64,000 bases of DNA. Source: Hoplostethus atlanticus (taxonomy: Eukaryota > Chordata > Actinopteri > Trachichthyiformes > Trachichthyidae). The stretch spans positions 806,001 to 870,000 of the forward strand of contig JAXDDX010000015.1 in the NCBI GenBank assembly GCA_034670405.1, given 5' to 3'. The notes below the pieces were generated by a model. That model was not told the DNA's origin. It saw only the letters and a program-made list of their open reading frames with translations, and ran no database searches. Shown here piece by piece: positions 35,604-48,501 of the stretch. Positions within the stretch are counted from its first letter, which is position 1; every line of letters begins with the position of its first letter. A program made the position numbers and the translations under genes.

Positions 35604-37152
35604 GGAAGCTTTGTTATAGCAGCCTGTTTTGGAGACAGTGAAAAGGCTCGGCAATGATTAATTTAAGATCCTCTGCGACAAGGCATTTAAGGTTAGCATC
35701 CTGATTTAGGTCAGTTGGAACTAACCTAGCCCACCTGCTCACAAACATTCCCCAGATTAAACAAAGACCAATTTGATATTCAAGCAGCAAAACACCACCT
35801 AATGCTCTGAAATAGAAGTACCATTACACAAAGCGTGATTGGTTGGTTGGTAAATATCAAAAACCTCCATTATTTTAATCAGTTATTCCATTATTTTAAC
35901 CAGTTATTTAGAGATGAAAGCATAATTCATTATTCTGGACATAGTGTCAGAATTATGATAACAAAAGGGCTTACTAGGAGCCATAACTCAACTCTTTCTT
36001 GTTCCAAATCAATGTTTGTATATGGTGTCATAGTTGCCATTCTGTCTATTGAGCAAAATCGATTATAAACTGTTCTTTCAGCTCTGTGGTTGTATATGTG
36101 GGTTTTGTGTAGGTTTTTACAGAAATTAACTTAGGACAGTATTTAGGAGTCTTAGTACTAGTACTTATTTCATTTTCCTACTGTTTTATAACACTTTAAT
36201 GACGCTTCAGTGGCAAAAGTGCCCTGAGACGCAGTGTCATCCTCCATGATGTGATTTTACACAAGTGGGCGGACTACTGAGAATCTGAGATGCCCGTCTA
36301 TTAGAAACCCTCTCTCTCGATCTCCATCCCACTTAGTCTCATTTTTCAGGCTGCACGCAGTGTGCTTCAAAAGGCTGTGTTGAGGATTTTGAACCATTTG
36401 ATGTAGGAGTGGTGTTTTATTTCGACACTTGATAAATGGACTCCTCTAGGAGAGTTATGGACTCCCCTCCATGGCTTGATATGGATTTACTGCAGCAAGA
36501 GCAATGGGATACAAGCACTTTAAATCAAGAGCTGAACTTCACTGTTTTCTTATTTGGATATCTCTGTGCAATTAGTTGCGATAACACATTTTAGTGTTAG
36601 GAAAACAAAATCTCTGTCGTAGTTTCAGGATCTCCAGCTGTATCAATTCAGGAAAATTAAATTTGGGAGTTCTTGAGCTTGAGAATTTATAAATAAAATG
36701 TAAAAAAGAAATACAATTGTCTGTTTTATGCAGTAACAATATGAAAGTAAAAATAATAATATAAATAATTAGGTGCAATTAAATAATAATAACATGATTA
36801 TACAATGTTTTCACTTCTAAAGAGTTAAAATGAATTAAGTAAAAACACCACTTGATTTTGAATGCTATTTAACACCCGTTCCACTTTGATAATGTTTTGC
36901 TTTGACAATCGCTTTGACTGAGCCTGAGAAATAGAGTGAAAAATATTGGTAAGGATTACTAAAGACCTAAGGCTCAAATGTGAATTATTAACATCCAGCA
37001 ATTTTAGAATCAATTCTGAAAAAAGTTTTCTGCATAAATCGTATTTATTGAGGCACCGTCTACTCATATAATTATCATTCGGGTCATGTACTCTCTCCCT
37101 GTCTGGAATATTAGCCAAAGGTCAACTCGATAGATATTCTTTGTGTGCAATG

Positions 37153-37202
<50 letters not shown>

Positions 37203-40200
37203 TTTGTTCTTACACCCAACCTTCCTGCATTGGTGCAGTTTCGGTGGCAGCAAGCCAGGCATGCAGAACTCCCTTCAGCCAAGCCACCACTCCCATCTGG
37301 ACATGAAAGATTTCTATAGAGGACACACACACACATACTGTATGCACTGCACCCCAACTTGATAACATCCAGAGCGCTTAATTTTCTACTAGAACCAATT
37401 AACTCTGTGTTGGTGGCGAGCCAGCGAGGGGTGGATACATTGTGAGCATATGGTGATCGGGATGAGGATCTCCAAACTTTGATCCCAGGAAAAATAGACG
37501 AGGCGAGGCGTCCGTGCAGCTTTGGAAGTGGAAGGAAATCAACACCATATGGTGGAAACGTGGTGCACCTGTCACGCAGAATATTAACATAAAGGAGATA
37601 GGGTTGCGGCGAAATGAAGTGGTTATTGAATGTACGCGCATCAGACATCTGTGACCATAATCGATAACTAATATCATTACTCATATGAACTTTCTATTAT
37701 TTTGAAAATCCCCCATTTGGAGTTGATGGGATAACAAAAATGACATTAAAATCCAACCAAACGTGTGTTATTTCTTCATTGATATAAGAAAATGAAAATA
37801 CATGTGAATGATATTGACATGCTGTACCGCAATTGATATAGAATTTTCATCGCTAACAGAGGATAACATTGATCTAAACTGCACATTGGATAAAGAAAAA
37901 GTTGGTAGTGGAAGTGATGCATTTTACACTTATGGTTTGTTGGGAATCAACAGAAGAAGAGCTGAGTGGTTAGCATGAGCAGTGATAGCCACCATGGCTG
38001 AACAGACAAAGAAAAGAGCGCCACCTATAGAAATGCTTCAAAAACTTCAGCAACAGTACTGGACACACTGTTTGATTGACAGGTGATCTCTGGGAAGTGC
38101 AGTGAAGAAACACCACAGCGATGAGCACTGAGAGACAAAGATGGATCTGTGACAGTGCTTCCCATGTCAGAACAATCAGGAACTTCAGATTTTTGTAGCA
38201 TTTTGTAGCACAATTACAGGAGCAGTTTCAACACCCCCAAAAAGTTACCAGAAATTGTGTTTTTCTGGAAGGACCGTGCCCTCAATGCTGGCTATTTTTA
38301 CACCAATAGTGCCCTATTGAAGCTCTGCACTCTTGACCTTGAGGAAGTCACTAAAGACAAGGCACTTTAAGCAACACTCACATGCACCTTCACCTTCAAG
38401 TATGCAGGGAAACGCAAGGAAAAACACCGGGAGGGGCCACGCATCACACTGCGGTGAAAACACACAAGGGGCTTCGGGCTGCATTTGCCTAATGAACAAC
38501 CTGATGCGCGTGAAAAGTCGAAAGAAACAAGACATGGGAAGGCGAGCAGAAGATTTTTTTTCTTCCCCCCCAAGTTGTGTGTGTGTGTGTGCATCTCGGG
38601 GGGGTGTTCTTTACATTTCATAAAATATGAATAACTTAGGACTAAAAAGGGAAGAGAGGCGGATTCCAGACGGGAACATGGCCAGAGAAGGGAAAGTAGA
38701 CGTTACAGGAGGAAAGCTGGAGAAGGAGAGAGAGACTATAGAGAGGTTAATGAAAGAGAGGAGATAATGCAGTGATCTTTCCTCGTTGAGACACATGCAG
38801 CCGTCACATTCGTTTGGGTAAAGGCCAGGCACTTAATTAACTCACCTCCGATACTACAGATTTGAACTTTCTTGGACTAAAAATAGGGGGAATTCAATTG
38901 GCTAAGCTATAGATACCTTTAGAGCTACCCTCCCCCCCTTAGACAAGGGAACCTGCTGTGGTGTGTGTTAGGGGATTATGCGCCGCAGGTATGACATCAT
39001 TTTCGAAGTAAAAGGTGACTGCCGCTGCTGTTTCAGGATCTCAGCAAACACTTCTTTCCAAAGCAAGGGTTTCTGGAGACGATTTACCGCTTATTAACCC
39101 TGGGAACAGTCACTGACACCGGCATCATCCGCGGGTGATTTTATTTTCTTTTTCCAGAGGATATAGGAAAGGAAAGCCTGCCCGTTATCACACCGGCAAG
39201 GGTCAGAAATATTTCAAGGCCTTGAGAGGCTTCCCGGAGCGGGTGCAATGAATTGACGTGCGCATCAATCACTGGCCGCGCACGTGCCATAACTGTAAGT
39301 GGGTTATTTAAATTCATTAAAAGGCTGCAGTATGGGCTTCTGTGAAACCATTAGACTTGCAAATGGTTTTGGCTTCATGACTCTCAGTACTAATCCTTAT
39401 TTATTCTGCATATCTGACTTGAAATTTGGCACCCCCCCCCCCCAACAAAACAAGCCGAGTTGGAACGCGCCAATGACGTGCATGCTTGCCGGCGTGGCTC
39501 GCACAGGTATTTCCCAGAATGACTTGAAAATGTTGACAGGATGGGCAATTTTTCCCCCCCATGCCATAAAGTCAAACCTCCTGTACGACACGGCAAACAC
39601 CACTCAGAAGTGTGCCGGGGCCTTATTTCCAAGATGCTGCAATTATGTTAATGTGCATAGCCTTCTGAATACATTAGTCCGAAATAAAACTAGATTTAAT
39701 TTCCCATTGAAATATGGTTGTTAATTTAATTTAACACCTTTCTCACAAAGGAAACCTGACTGAATAGAGCTCCAATGCATCTGGAGTAATTTACAATTCT
39801 GTGAGAAGTGCTAATGAATGGTGAGATGTGTTGGCCAGCACTGCTGGTGGGTGGTGGTGGGATAAAAGACAGTTTATTTTTTTTGTTCTGTGGTAGTTTT
39901 TCATCAAATCCGCGTAGTTACAGATGTATTTTTTGCATGCCGGTTTGAAAGAATAAAGGGCGGCAGTGTTTCTCAGTCTAGCACAAGTGAAAAAACTGCA
40001 ACAAAACTCTTCATACACAGTATTTTCCTGCTATACATGGGATATTTGATTTAAGGTTTGTATGTCCAGTTGCTCTGTCAACTTATGTGAGAATTTATTT
40101 AAAAAAATGCATTGTCCTTTATAAAGATATCATGCCCAAAGTAGTTTGTCCCTGCTGTAAATCCTGATTGCGAGCACATCCTAGAGGCGTCATTTGCAGC

Positions 40201-41371
40201 TTACATCAACTAAAGAGGACAATAACCCCAGACCTAACCCAGAACTGAATGCAGAAAATAACAAAACAAGTTCATTTTGCTCAGAGGGGTACACGTCTTA
40301 TTTATGTGTCTGTCAAATCTCTGTCTTTTTCCACTTCATTGCAGACATCAGACTGGAATTTGTGGCTCATCCCCGGACGCCAACGCAGTCAGGGGTGTCG
40401 TTTTCAGGCTGGATGAAATGAACGACAAGGAAAAAACATAAAGTATTGCAAAAAAAATATACAGTATGTGTAAATGTCCAGGGGAAATCTACACTGATAA
40501 TGGCGTGGTAACATGTAACTGTGCAATGATCAATGTATTAACCTGTATATCAGTCTATTGAAGAATATTGTAACTACACAACAGGGATAAATTCAGTGTT
40601 TTTTAAATTTTTACATTGGTGGCTGTTTGCCTTCTGACAAGCACAGTTTCCCCACCTTTTTATTTACCACTACATTATTGTACACAATAATCTATTTTCT
40701 GAAAATCTCTGTTATACATAATACATGTACATTTTAACAATGCAATGGAAGTACATACCATCCAAATATGTACTAAAATATGTAAGTACTTGTCAAAAAA
40801 GAAATGCAATATGTACACAATGAATAACACCTGGTTAGATATAACATTGTGGTGTGATGCCGCACCTCAGAGCTACTAGATGAACTGTCCCGGTGGGTGT
40901 AGGCATGGTCTTGGTCAAAGATGAATGCACACATTACTGACCATCGGTTCCCCGCTGTGGGGAACTTCAATCACACACAAAATCAACCCTGTGCAATCAG
41001 GCAGAAGAGATTGCTAATGACTGCAGGTTTCAGCCGGAGGAAAATTGCTAACACCTCGACTTTGATGCCAGAAGCCCTGAGAACACCTGCCTTGATTCTC
41101 CATTATCTGCCAGTTTCTTCTTCTCTTCATTGGGGTGCAGATTTGACTGCCTATGGTAATCAGTCTGGTACTGGGGAGTTCAGCTGGATGCTTACAGGAC
41201 TTTATTTAATGTGTTTTCTCAGGAATGTTTTTGAGAAGAAGAAGATGTGCATATTAGCAGTATGTCTCGGCTTTGAAAGAGGTCTTTCATATGTGAGGCC
41301 ACAAACAGAAAGGCCAAATAGTTGGTCCCCTTGGTAATTGCATCAAATGCATCAGTCACAAAAACTGCAAA
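35604..41371. other. Non-coding DNA; no gene recognised
   Basis: It contains a (GT)n tract (37158-37201), a C-rich run at 39431-39442 and ordinary A+T-rich DNA. The patch at 39215-39420 has no repeats and a mixed composition compatible with a conserved non-coding element. The 206-codon - strand frame at 37064-37684 is held open partly by the microsatellite and has no domain. Confidence 0.35.
37158..37201. repeat. (GT)n microsatellite
   Basis: Pure GT dinucleotides for about 44 bp. Confidence 0.95.
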
Positions 41372-42300
41372 ATGTTTAAATGTGGCAAGGGAACAGTCTT
41401 AAAAATCCAAACCCAACCTGCATCAGCAAAGAGGAACAGTGGTGGCAAGTTGAAGCTCACTAACATGGATACATGGACGCTTCCAGAGGATAGACACCAC
41501 AAAACTACGACATCAAAAATGACCCCAGAACTCAAGATTAAGACCTTTGGGTCACACCCAACAACCATGTTGTGCGCTTCACAAAGCTGGTATTTATGGC
41601 TGGGTTGCTATTCGGAAACTGCTTGTATCCAAGGGCAATGCACAAAGACACATAATGTGGTGCAAGGAGCACAAAACCTGGAGCGATGGAGAAAAATAAT
41701 CAGACTATATCAGGACTTTATTTAATGTTTTATTTAATTTTTCTCCATCGCTCCAGGTTTTGTGCTCCTTGCACCACATTATGTGTCTTTGTGCATTGCC
41801 CTTGGATACAAAGGTCTGACATAGTCGTCTTTCAAACCTTCTCCTGTATCTGGGCCATCATGTTTGCAGAAAGCCAGATGAGGCCTTCAACCCGCGCTAT
41901 CTGTTGCCAACTGTTAAACATGGTGGATGGTAATTTTATGGCCATCTACTGGGAGTCATTAGATCTAATGATTGCCCTGCATGGTCGTATAACAGCCAAG
42001 GAATATGAGGCCATTTTACAGGACCTACGTGCAAACACTGTTCCCTCGTGATTCCCTTTATTCCAAGATGATAATGTCCCCATACGCACTGCTAGACAAA
42101 AATCCAGAGTGGTTTCAAGTCAAACTCCTTCCATGGCCTCCCCCATCAGCACATCTAAACATCATTCATGGGAAGCAGATTTCCACCTCCTTCATCCCTC
42201 AAAGAACCGGAAGGCTTTCCTTCTTGAAGAAAGGTCCAACAGCTCACTAACCCAGTGCAGGAAGACAGCAGGACAAGGATGGCTGAGGCACCACTTGTTA
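41372..42300 (+). pseudogene. Tc1-like transposase remnant
   Basis: Scattered frames on + match the order of a Tc1 transposase. 'HHKTTTSKMTPEL' is in the DNA-binding part and 'MWCKEHKTWS' lies just before the catalytic region. An 'SDxxxF' box follows right after the inverted duplication. 'IALHGRITAKEY' and 'LPWPPPSAHLNII' correspond to the distal catalytic half (family form LPWPAQSPDLN). The transposase would cut and paste TA-flanked elements. Frames are broken repeatedly, the second catalytic aspartate motif is lost, and a 75-bp inverted duplication interrupts the gene. Terminal repeats were not found. Confidence 0.75.
41623..41811. repeat. Perfect 75-bp inverted duplication with 39-bp spacer
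   Basis: The left arm (41623-41697) and right arm (41737-41811) are exact reverse complements over 75 bases. Identity stops sharply at both edges. The left arm is in the coding sense of the Tc1 gene ('caatgcacaaagacacataa' and onward) and the right arm is the extra inverted copy. The spacer includes an 18-bp copy ('caggactttatttaatgt') of a segment at 41195-41212. Confidence 0.95.
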
Positions 42301-42328
42301 GATAGTTGATATTCATATATTGTATATT

Positions 42329-43026
42329 TGTCACACTTCTCAGAATACAAGACACCTCCCCTACTAAGGCTCAGATCCCAGAGGCACAGGAACACCAGGG
42401 ACACAAGTTTTAATAAAATAGTCACTTTTATTTATACAATTGGTCTTCTTAAAATTCGGCACTCTAGAGTGTGACTCCTTATTAAAATGGGTGGGCCAAC
42501 TATATAAAACTACCTGACCCCAACGGGAGATCTAATAAAACAGTCCGTGCAGATTCAAGCGTGGTGAAGGGCGCTCATCACTGTCCTCCAGGTAATACGG
42601 GTCCACGGTGATCCTATCGGTTGACGTTCCCGGACCGCGTCGTCCAATCTATCCGTCGGCAGGGCTGGCTCCACTCGTCTGCTTCATCAGCGTCACCTCC
42701 AAGGAAGCAACAGACCCGTTGTGAGTGGCAGGGCTGGCAACATACACACAATAAAAGGCACTGCCTAGGTAGGCTCACGTCCCTTTAAAAGATACTTAGC
42801 GTGCGTTGAATCAAAGTGTGTCTGCTTCGTCGGCTCGGCTTCGTCGGCTCGGGAATCGGGTTTGGAGTTCGGCGTAACAGCTGCGGGTCCTGTGCACAGT
42901 TTTTCACACCCTCCAGTACTACTGAGAAGTATTTTATAGGGATTGCTGTCCATTGTTTCAGTGGGAGTGGCTGAGATTATCGATTGGGAACACCTGTGAT
43001 GTTCCTGAAGTTAGGTGGGTGTGTCA
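42329..43026 (-). repeat. Possible solo LTR
   Basis: On the - strand the segment ends '...gagaagtgtgaca'. It carries a TATA-like CCTATAAAAT (42940-42931) and an AATAAA signal (42432-42427) in that order, as in an LTR. CpG-rich composition (for example a doubled 'gcttcgtcggctcg' at 42824-42851) differs from the flanks. The TG start is not certain and I see no target duplication or internal element. Confidence 0.22.
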
Positions 43027-43048
43027 TGGGGTTCCTCAACTTGTCGGC

Positions 43049-43073
43049 ACACACGCACACACACACACACACC
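43049..43073. repeat. (CA)n microsatellite
   Basis: CA dinucleotides with one CG interruption, followed by a short A run. Confidence 0.9.
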
Positions 43074-46000
43074 AAAAAAAACATTCCACCACACCATAAG
43101 GACCTGCATGCTTTTGGTCCACACTACAGATACATTAACAAAATATATGAGGACAAGAGGACCCCACCCCAATCCACCCTTTGCCAGATTACCCACTGTC
43201 TGACATATTCATATATTACATCCTCTCATCCAGTGCTTGGAGAGGCTTGACTGAACATATCGTACTTGCTTTCCTAGTATGCTGTAATTTTCAGAAAAAC
43301 AGCTTAAATTTGGTCTTGTTACTCCTGGAATGACATGGATCATCTGCGAATGTTATAAACTCATGAATTGTTTTATATGCTGCCCACTGCTGAGTACGTT
43401 GTACCCTTCGTTTTTTGAATTGCCATTGCCATTGCCTCACCAGACTAGTAATTTCATTGTGAACGTTGCTAACTGGTGAATGCATTTAATGTTGGCCTAT
43501 CATTGCGTATGATGTGCACTGTTATATTGTGCTGCCCTTGTAAACTGATTTCCCCTGGAACATTAAAGTTATCAACTCCAAGACTCTGTAGCTAACCATT
43601 CATAACCCTTCATTTTGTCTCATCACTTCCTGTTTACCTTTGTACAAAAAGCGATAAATATATTTTTTACCCATTTTGGTAATGAGATCCATTGAATGGG
43701 AGGCAAAAAGGAATGCAAATCGTAAAGACTGGGCAATGAAATAGAAAAATGGAATTCTCCTGATAAAGACCAGCTAAGGTCAAAAGGTTGCTGATTAAAC
43801 CGCTAAGCGAGCATCAAGCCAGTGTGTGGTCTTTTTTCCTCTTTCATTCGCCATCAAAAGTAACACAGCCCATAAACTATCAGAAAAAAATCCTTGGCCC
43901 TGTTTTTCCTGGCACAGATGACATTGAGGAGGTGAATGGCAGTTTTAAATCCCTCTTTTGTATCGTACGTTATAGGATTGTTTCATCTGTTTTTTGATAT
44001 TACAGTATATAAAATGCCTATTGGCATCAATATCAAAAGCATCAATATAATAAAAGTGTACACTGGCCATTTATTTTCATATGCATTCTATTAAATTGTG
44101 ACCTTTGTTAAGTTTTTTCCCTAAACAATGCAATAAGATGTTTCTCATCCATACATTCCCTTAAAGACCCTGTAACTAAATGTCAAATGCATTGTGTTTG
44201 TCTGTTAACCCGGTCATTTTTTCTGGTACACCTTTGAAACTCCATTTAAGACCTAAAAACTTTATTTAGCTGTATCTAGGATCTTTCAAGGCCTTGAATT
44301 GCAATAACTCAATTCAAGACATTTTAAGACTTTTTAAGGTAGATGGCTAGTGAACTCAAATGACTTCCTAGGAAACAAATTCATAATTATTAAAAAGCTT
44401 TTGCTGAAGAGCGTGTTTGAATGTGTATTGATAGCTTGCTCATGATCAATTAGTCAGTTCTTCAAGGAAGTCTGTTTGCCTTGATTTACACTTGAGAGAC
44501 CATGGAGGTTACCTTTATATTTAAAGGAGGAAATATCCTTAAGTGCTTTATGCAACACAAAAATGCTAATCTCCTAATCATGTAAGGTTGCAACATGAGG
44601 GTGGCAGAAAGGGAGTATTATGCAATTCAAGCAAGGATACGGTGACGATGAAGGAAACCTTTAGGGCTAAAACTGACTTAAGGTTATTATTAGGTTGTTG
44701 TTTTTTTAACACTAGGCACAGAATGTGATCTTTCAAAAGTTTGCTACCTTTCTCGCATATACACCTTTGTCTCGAGGTCAAAAGTCTGCAGGATGGCCTT
44801 TGCAGACAATCACATATACACAATCAACACCCTACATGACCTTGAAAAGAGGCCTCTGAATGAAAAGCAGCTGCAGGGTCTTCGATAGGAATCGCTCAAA
44901 CGTATCCCAAAGAGTACCAGAGCTGTATTGGAAGATTTGTTCCGAAGATTTCACCTACCGATGACAGTAGAAAAACATATTCCTACATCTGAACCTGTCT
45001 GACATAATTGAACATTTCATTTCTGCTCCAGTGGCATCAGTGTGCCCCCCCACCCTCTTTGCCCGCGGCATAGTTCTCCAGCTCTTAGGATTTGCCAGCA
45101 AAGATGGCCTCCATCAATGTTACTGTCATCATTTTCGAAATGTTGGTGCACTTCTTGTCTCAAGATGTTTGCCAGGCCAGATATCCTGTGCATCCAGTCG
45201 TGAAAATGTATTCATACTGGGGCCTGTTGTCTCAGAAAAAGAAATCCTATAAAAAAGGAGCTCTTACTATTGTTATTTGTCTGAATTGGGGTTGATTTTT
45301 CAGCCTGTTGACATTCAAATCCTCTCAGATTTATTCAATCTTGGTGCTTTCTTCCTCCGTCACAAGTGCAGCAATGCAGTCGAATGTGACGCTAAGCATC
45401 GAAGGGTTTCGTGGATAATGGTATCGTCATCTCACCAACTCATCATTATCATTTATCATCATGCATTTTGCTGCAAAACAGCAGTTCAGCCGCATGTGTG
45501 CGCACGTACTGACAGGCGGAGAACAGTCCAGGATCCGATAGCAAGATGATAAAAGGGGTCACCTTGGGAGAGTCCTGGACAGCGGTAGAGGCGCTGGAGC
45601 CCCCAGAGAATGGCGATAGAGGCAAGCTGCCGCATTCAGCAGCAGTCCTGGAGGATTCCACTGCACTAAGGACAGATATTCACACATGCACACACAATCC
45701 TCCATTCAGGCATTTTTGAGCCAGAACATTCAAAAATCACAGGTGGAAATGATGGAGTGTTGCATGCTTACAAGAAACAGAAAGAGAAAGTGACTTAGGG
45801 TGGGTTTTTTTTTTAGTTTAGAGTTGTTATTTTGAATCTTGGAGCACTTTCCCTCTCAGTTCAGTTCGTTTGGGTATACGAGAATGCAACAATCGCACTT
45901 GGGTCCAGACCAAAACAGTCGGGCCGAAACCTTTTGTCGTGTTGGGTGGCTTCTGTGTTGCAGTTTCCAAAACAACCCCGGGGCGATTCAACTGTAATCC

Positions 46001-46159
46001 CATGCCACTACTGTGCTTTACGGTTGATGCTGATCCTCCATGTTTGTTTCACCCAGAAGAAAGTCCTTTCCTGCACCAGATCTCTGACTGATGAAGGAAA
46101 CGACTGCTGCCACGAGGCACGAGACAAGAGAGGAAAAAGATATAACGTTGGATGAAGTG
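43074..46159. other. Non-coding DNA; no gene recognised
   Basis: The segment 44240-44345 ('tttaagacctaaaaac', 'cattttaagactttttaagg') belongs to a dispersed repeat also seen near 27085. The rest shows no gene, RNA or transposon end. Confidence 0.35.
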
Positions 46160-46260
46160 CTCACTCGCTGCTGTTTAGGAGACACTTTTCACTCTTAAGT
46201 TTCAATTTGTCACTTCCCGTGGGCGGAGAAGTGTCCGTACCCAACACCAGAATTGAACGT
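46160..46260 (+). repeat. Dispersed repeat, partner of 50440-50565
   Basis: Words such as 'tgtttaggagaca', 'cactcttaagttt', 'tgtcacttcc' and 'cccaacaccagaatt' occur in the same order, reversed, at 50440-50565. Identity is moderately high over about 100 bp. It is non-coding. Confidence 0.75.
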
Positions 46261-46739
46261 GGGCAAAGTGGGCAAATCTACTGTGTCTCAGGGGATGGGA
46301 CGCTCTTCTCTATTGCATTATATTCTCACATATAAATCTTGTGCAGCTTTAAGGACAGAGTGAGTGCAGAAACAGGACAGACATAGACACAGATGTCGCT
46401 GGTAAAAACAACATTGACCAAGTGTGTGAATGAGTCACTTCTTCAATTTGACAACTTCCATACACTCAGAGATAAATATGGATCGCCAAAGTCACTTTGA
46501 GTAAAATTCATTAGCTCTGAATTGATTGAGATAGCTATGAAATGAAGGAGGAGGACAAAGCTTCTAAGTGCAGTGTTGATAACTGTCTGTACCCAGAATT
46601 TGTTTCCTTCGCCAATGAATACTGGCATAGATGCATCTTGAAAGACAAACACAGTTAAAGGATTCCGGCTGCAGTTGGCCAATCAACCATAATTGGCTGC
46701 AGCCAGTACCAGATGCCCACTAGCTTGATTCTCTCCTGC

Positions 46740-46853
46740 ATCCAGCCCAACACCTCAACCCCAAGTTATTAGAAAGAACCCCCAAACCTTTCCTCAGGAC
46801 CCCTGAAATCCTCTCAATGACCTTTGGGGGTCCCCAGCCACTGGGAACCGCTG
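46740..46853 (-). repeat. hAT-type terminus fragment
   Basis: On the - strand 'cagcggttcccagtggctgg' begins at 46852 and resembles the end of the 23698-23929 MITE. The opposite end was not found. Confidence 0.4.
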
Positions 46854-47967
46854 TCTAAAGGTTCTCACTGAAATATATCTGGATGGAAACATGGAGATGA
46901 ATGACATTTGGAAATCCAGCTTCTTCTTCTCTTCTATTCTGCTATCAGTAGAAATTCAGACTTCTCCCGTGTGCAGTCTCACCTCTATAGAATAAATCGC
47001 ATGTGCAAATTTTAATCCTCACCCCCCAGCATGATAGTATCTTTGTCACTTCCCATTTATTCAGGGAGCTTTGGGGCACGGCGCAGTGGTGCATCAATCA
47101 GTCCCTGTAGGTCAATTCAGATTAGGGCCCAAAGCAATCTCCCTCCAATGTCCATGCCACCATCGAATTTCCTCCATCATCCCGGCCGAATCTATTTAAA
47201 GAAAAGCTAATGATTAGGCTTCACCTATGTCCAGTTGTATCTGCGGTCAGCATTCCCAATCAAAGAGCAGCACACTGTGGTACAGTCCTGATGTTTCCCC
47301 TGGTGGAATCCTACTACATACCTTCCTAAGCATGGATGAGGGGAGACCCATTAATGGTTTTGTGTACCATCTCCATCCCATCTATCTCACTAGACACCTG
47401 AGATGAGGTTGTAAGGTCAATTTGATGTCCCATATATGAATATGAATCATGATTGCGGGATATAAAGCAAATGAGAGAAAGACAGTGTCTGCTTGTAACG
47501 CACCTCAAGACGTCCCACAGCACTTGTGGAATAAAAGAAACTCATGCAATCTGCAGCATCTGTTCATAGAAGCACTGCAAGTGCTACCTCTAATTGGCTA
47601 CCGCTTGCATTATTCAAAAGCCCTATGTCTTATTCACTGAGAGTTGTCCCCTTCAGACATGCAGTGTATGCTTAATATCTCTGTCTTCTTTGCACAAATT
47701 CAATTTTTCTTTTTTCAAAAGAAAAAAGTGCACTAGCTCACTGGCTGCCTCGGTGGTACTGTAAGCTGTTGCCTTTGCCGTCTTGTTTCAGTGGCTGGCA
47801 GGCAGGTGCATGTCAATATTCAATCCATAACGTCACTTGATGGGATGAGACAATCCCATATAGCCAGGCAGTTGCATCAGCACTTTTATGCTGGGCCTCA
47901 CCTCATTGGTCCGCTGGTCTCACTCTCACACACACACATGCATGCACGCACGCAAACACGCACACGC

Positions 47968-47999
<32 letters not shown>

Positions 48000-48302
48000 T
48001 GTTCAGGTTGAACTTTACTCCACTGAGGCCCCAACAAAATCAATCTGTAATTTTTCTGATGCACTGGAAGGGGCTGTACTGAGGAGGAGAGAGGGAGGAA
48101 TGCTGCTACAGTTGTTTTGAACAAACAAAAGAGGTTTGATCAAGGCATCATGCTGATTCAAATGGAACTTGCCTGGGAATCTAGTAGTATTATTTACATT
48201 TAATGTTAAAATGTCACTATGGCTTTATAATCCTTTTTCTTTAATAGAAATAAACAGATGATTATCAATGAATTGCATCAATTCACTTTCGCCTTTAAAC
48301 AA
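46854..48302. other. Non-coding DNA with a CA tract
   Basis: It holds an imperfect (CA)n tract (47927-47999). No gene is recognised elsewhere. Confidence 0.35.
47927..47999. repeat. Imperfect (CA)n microsatellite
   Basis: CA dinucleotides with ATG and CG interruptions in the first half and a pure run in the second. Confidence 0.9.
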
Positions 48303-48501
48303 ACTATGTTGAGTGATAGTAGGCTCCATGCTAACACTTTAGCATACACTATGTTGAGTGATAGTAGGCTCCATGTTAACACTTTAGCATACACTATGTT
48401 GAGTGATAGTAGGCTCCATGCTAACACTTTAGCATACACTATGTTGAGTGATAGTAGGCTCCATGCTAACACTTTAACACACACTATGTTGAGTGATAGT
48501 A
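48303..48501 (+). repeat. 45-bp minisatellite, 4.4 units
   Basis: The unit begins 'actatgttgagtgatagtag' and ends 'aacactttagcatac'. Units start at 48303, 48348, 48393 and 48438, with a partial fifth at 48483. Units differ by only one to a few bases. Because 45 is a multiple of three, frames stay open and give a false 15-residue protein repeat. Confidence 0.95.

Noticed and set aside
37064..37684. 206-codon - strand frame
   Set aside because: It runs through a (GT)n tract (poly His-Thr) and shows no domain, signal peptide or codon bias I can recognise. Probably chance.
39299..39724. 141-codon + frame
   Set aside because: It has no recognisable domain, includes a C homopolymer-driven Pro run and is overlapped by antisense frames. 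Chance is the simplest reading.
46940..47110. Possible tRNA-derived SINE near 'ggcacggcgcagtggtgcatc'
   Set aside because: The words resemble a tRNA-like A box only loosely. No B box at the right distance and no tail were seen.
48303..48501. CRISPR-like array
   Set aside because: The repeat is contiguous without unique spacers and the genome is eukaryotic.
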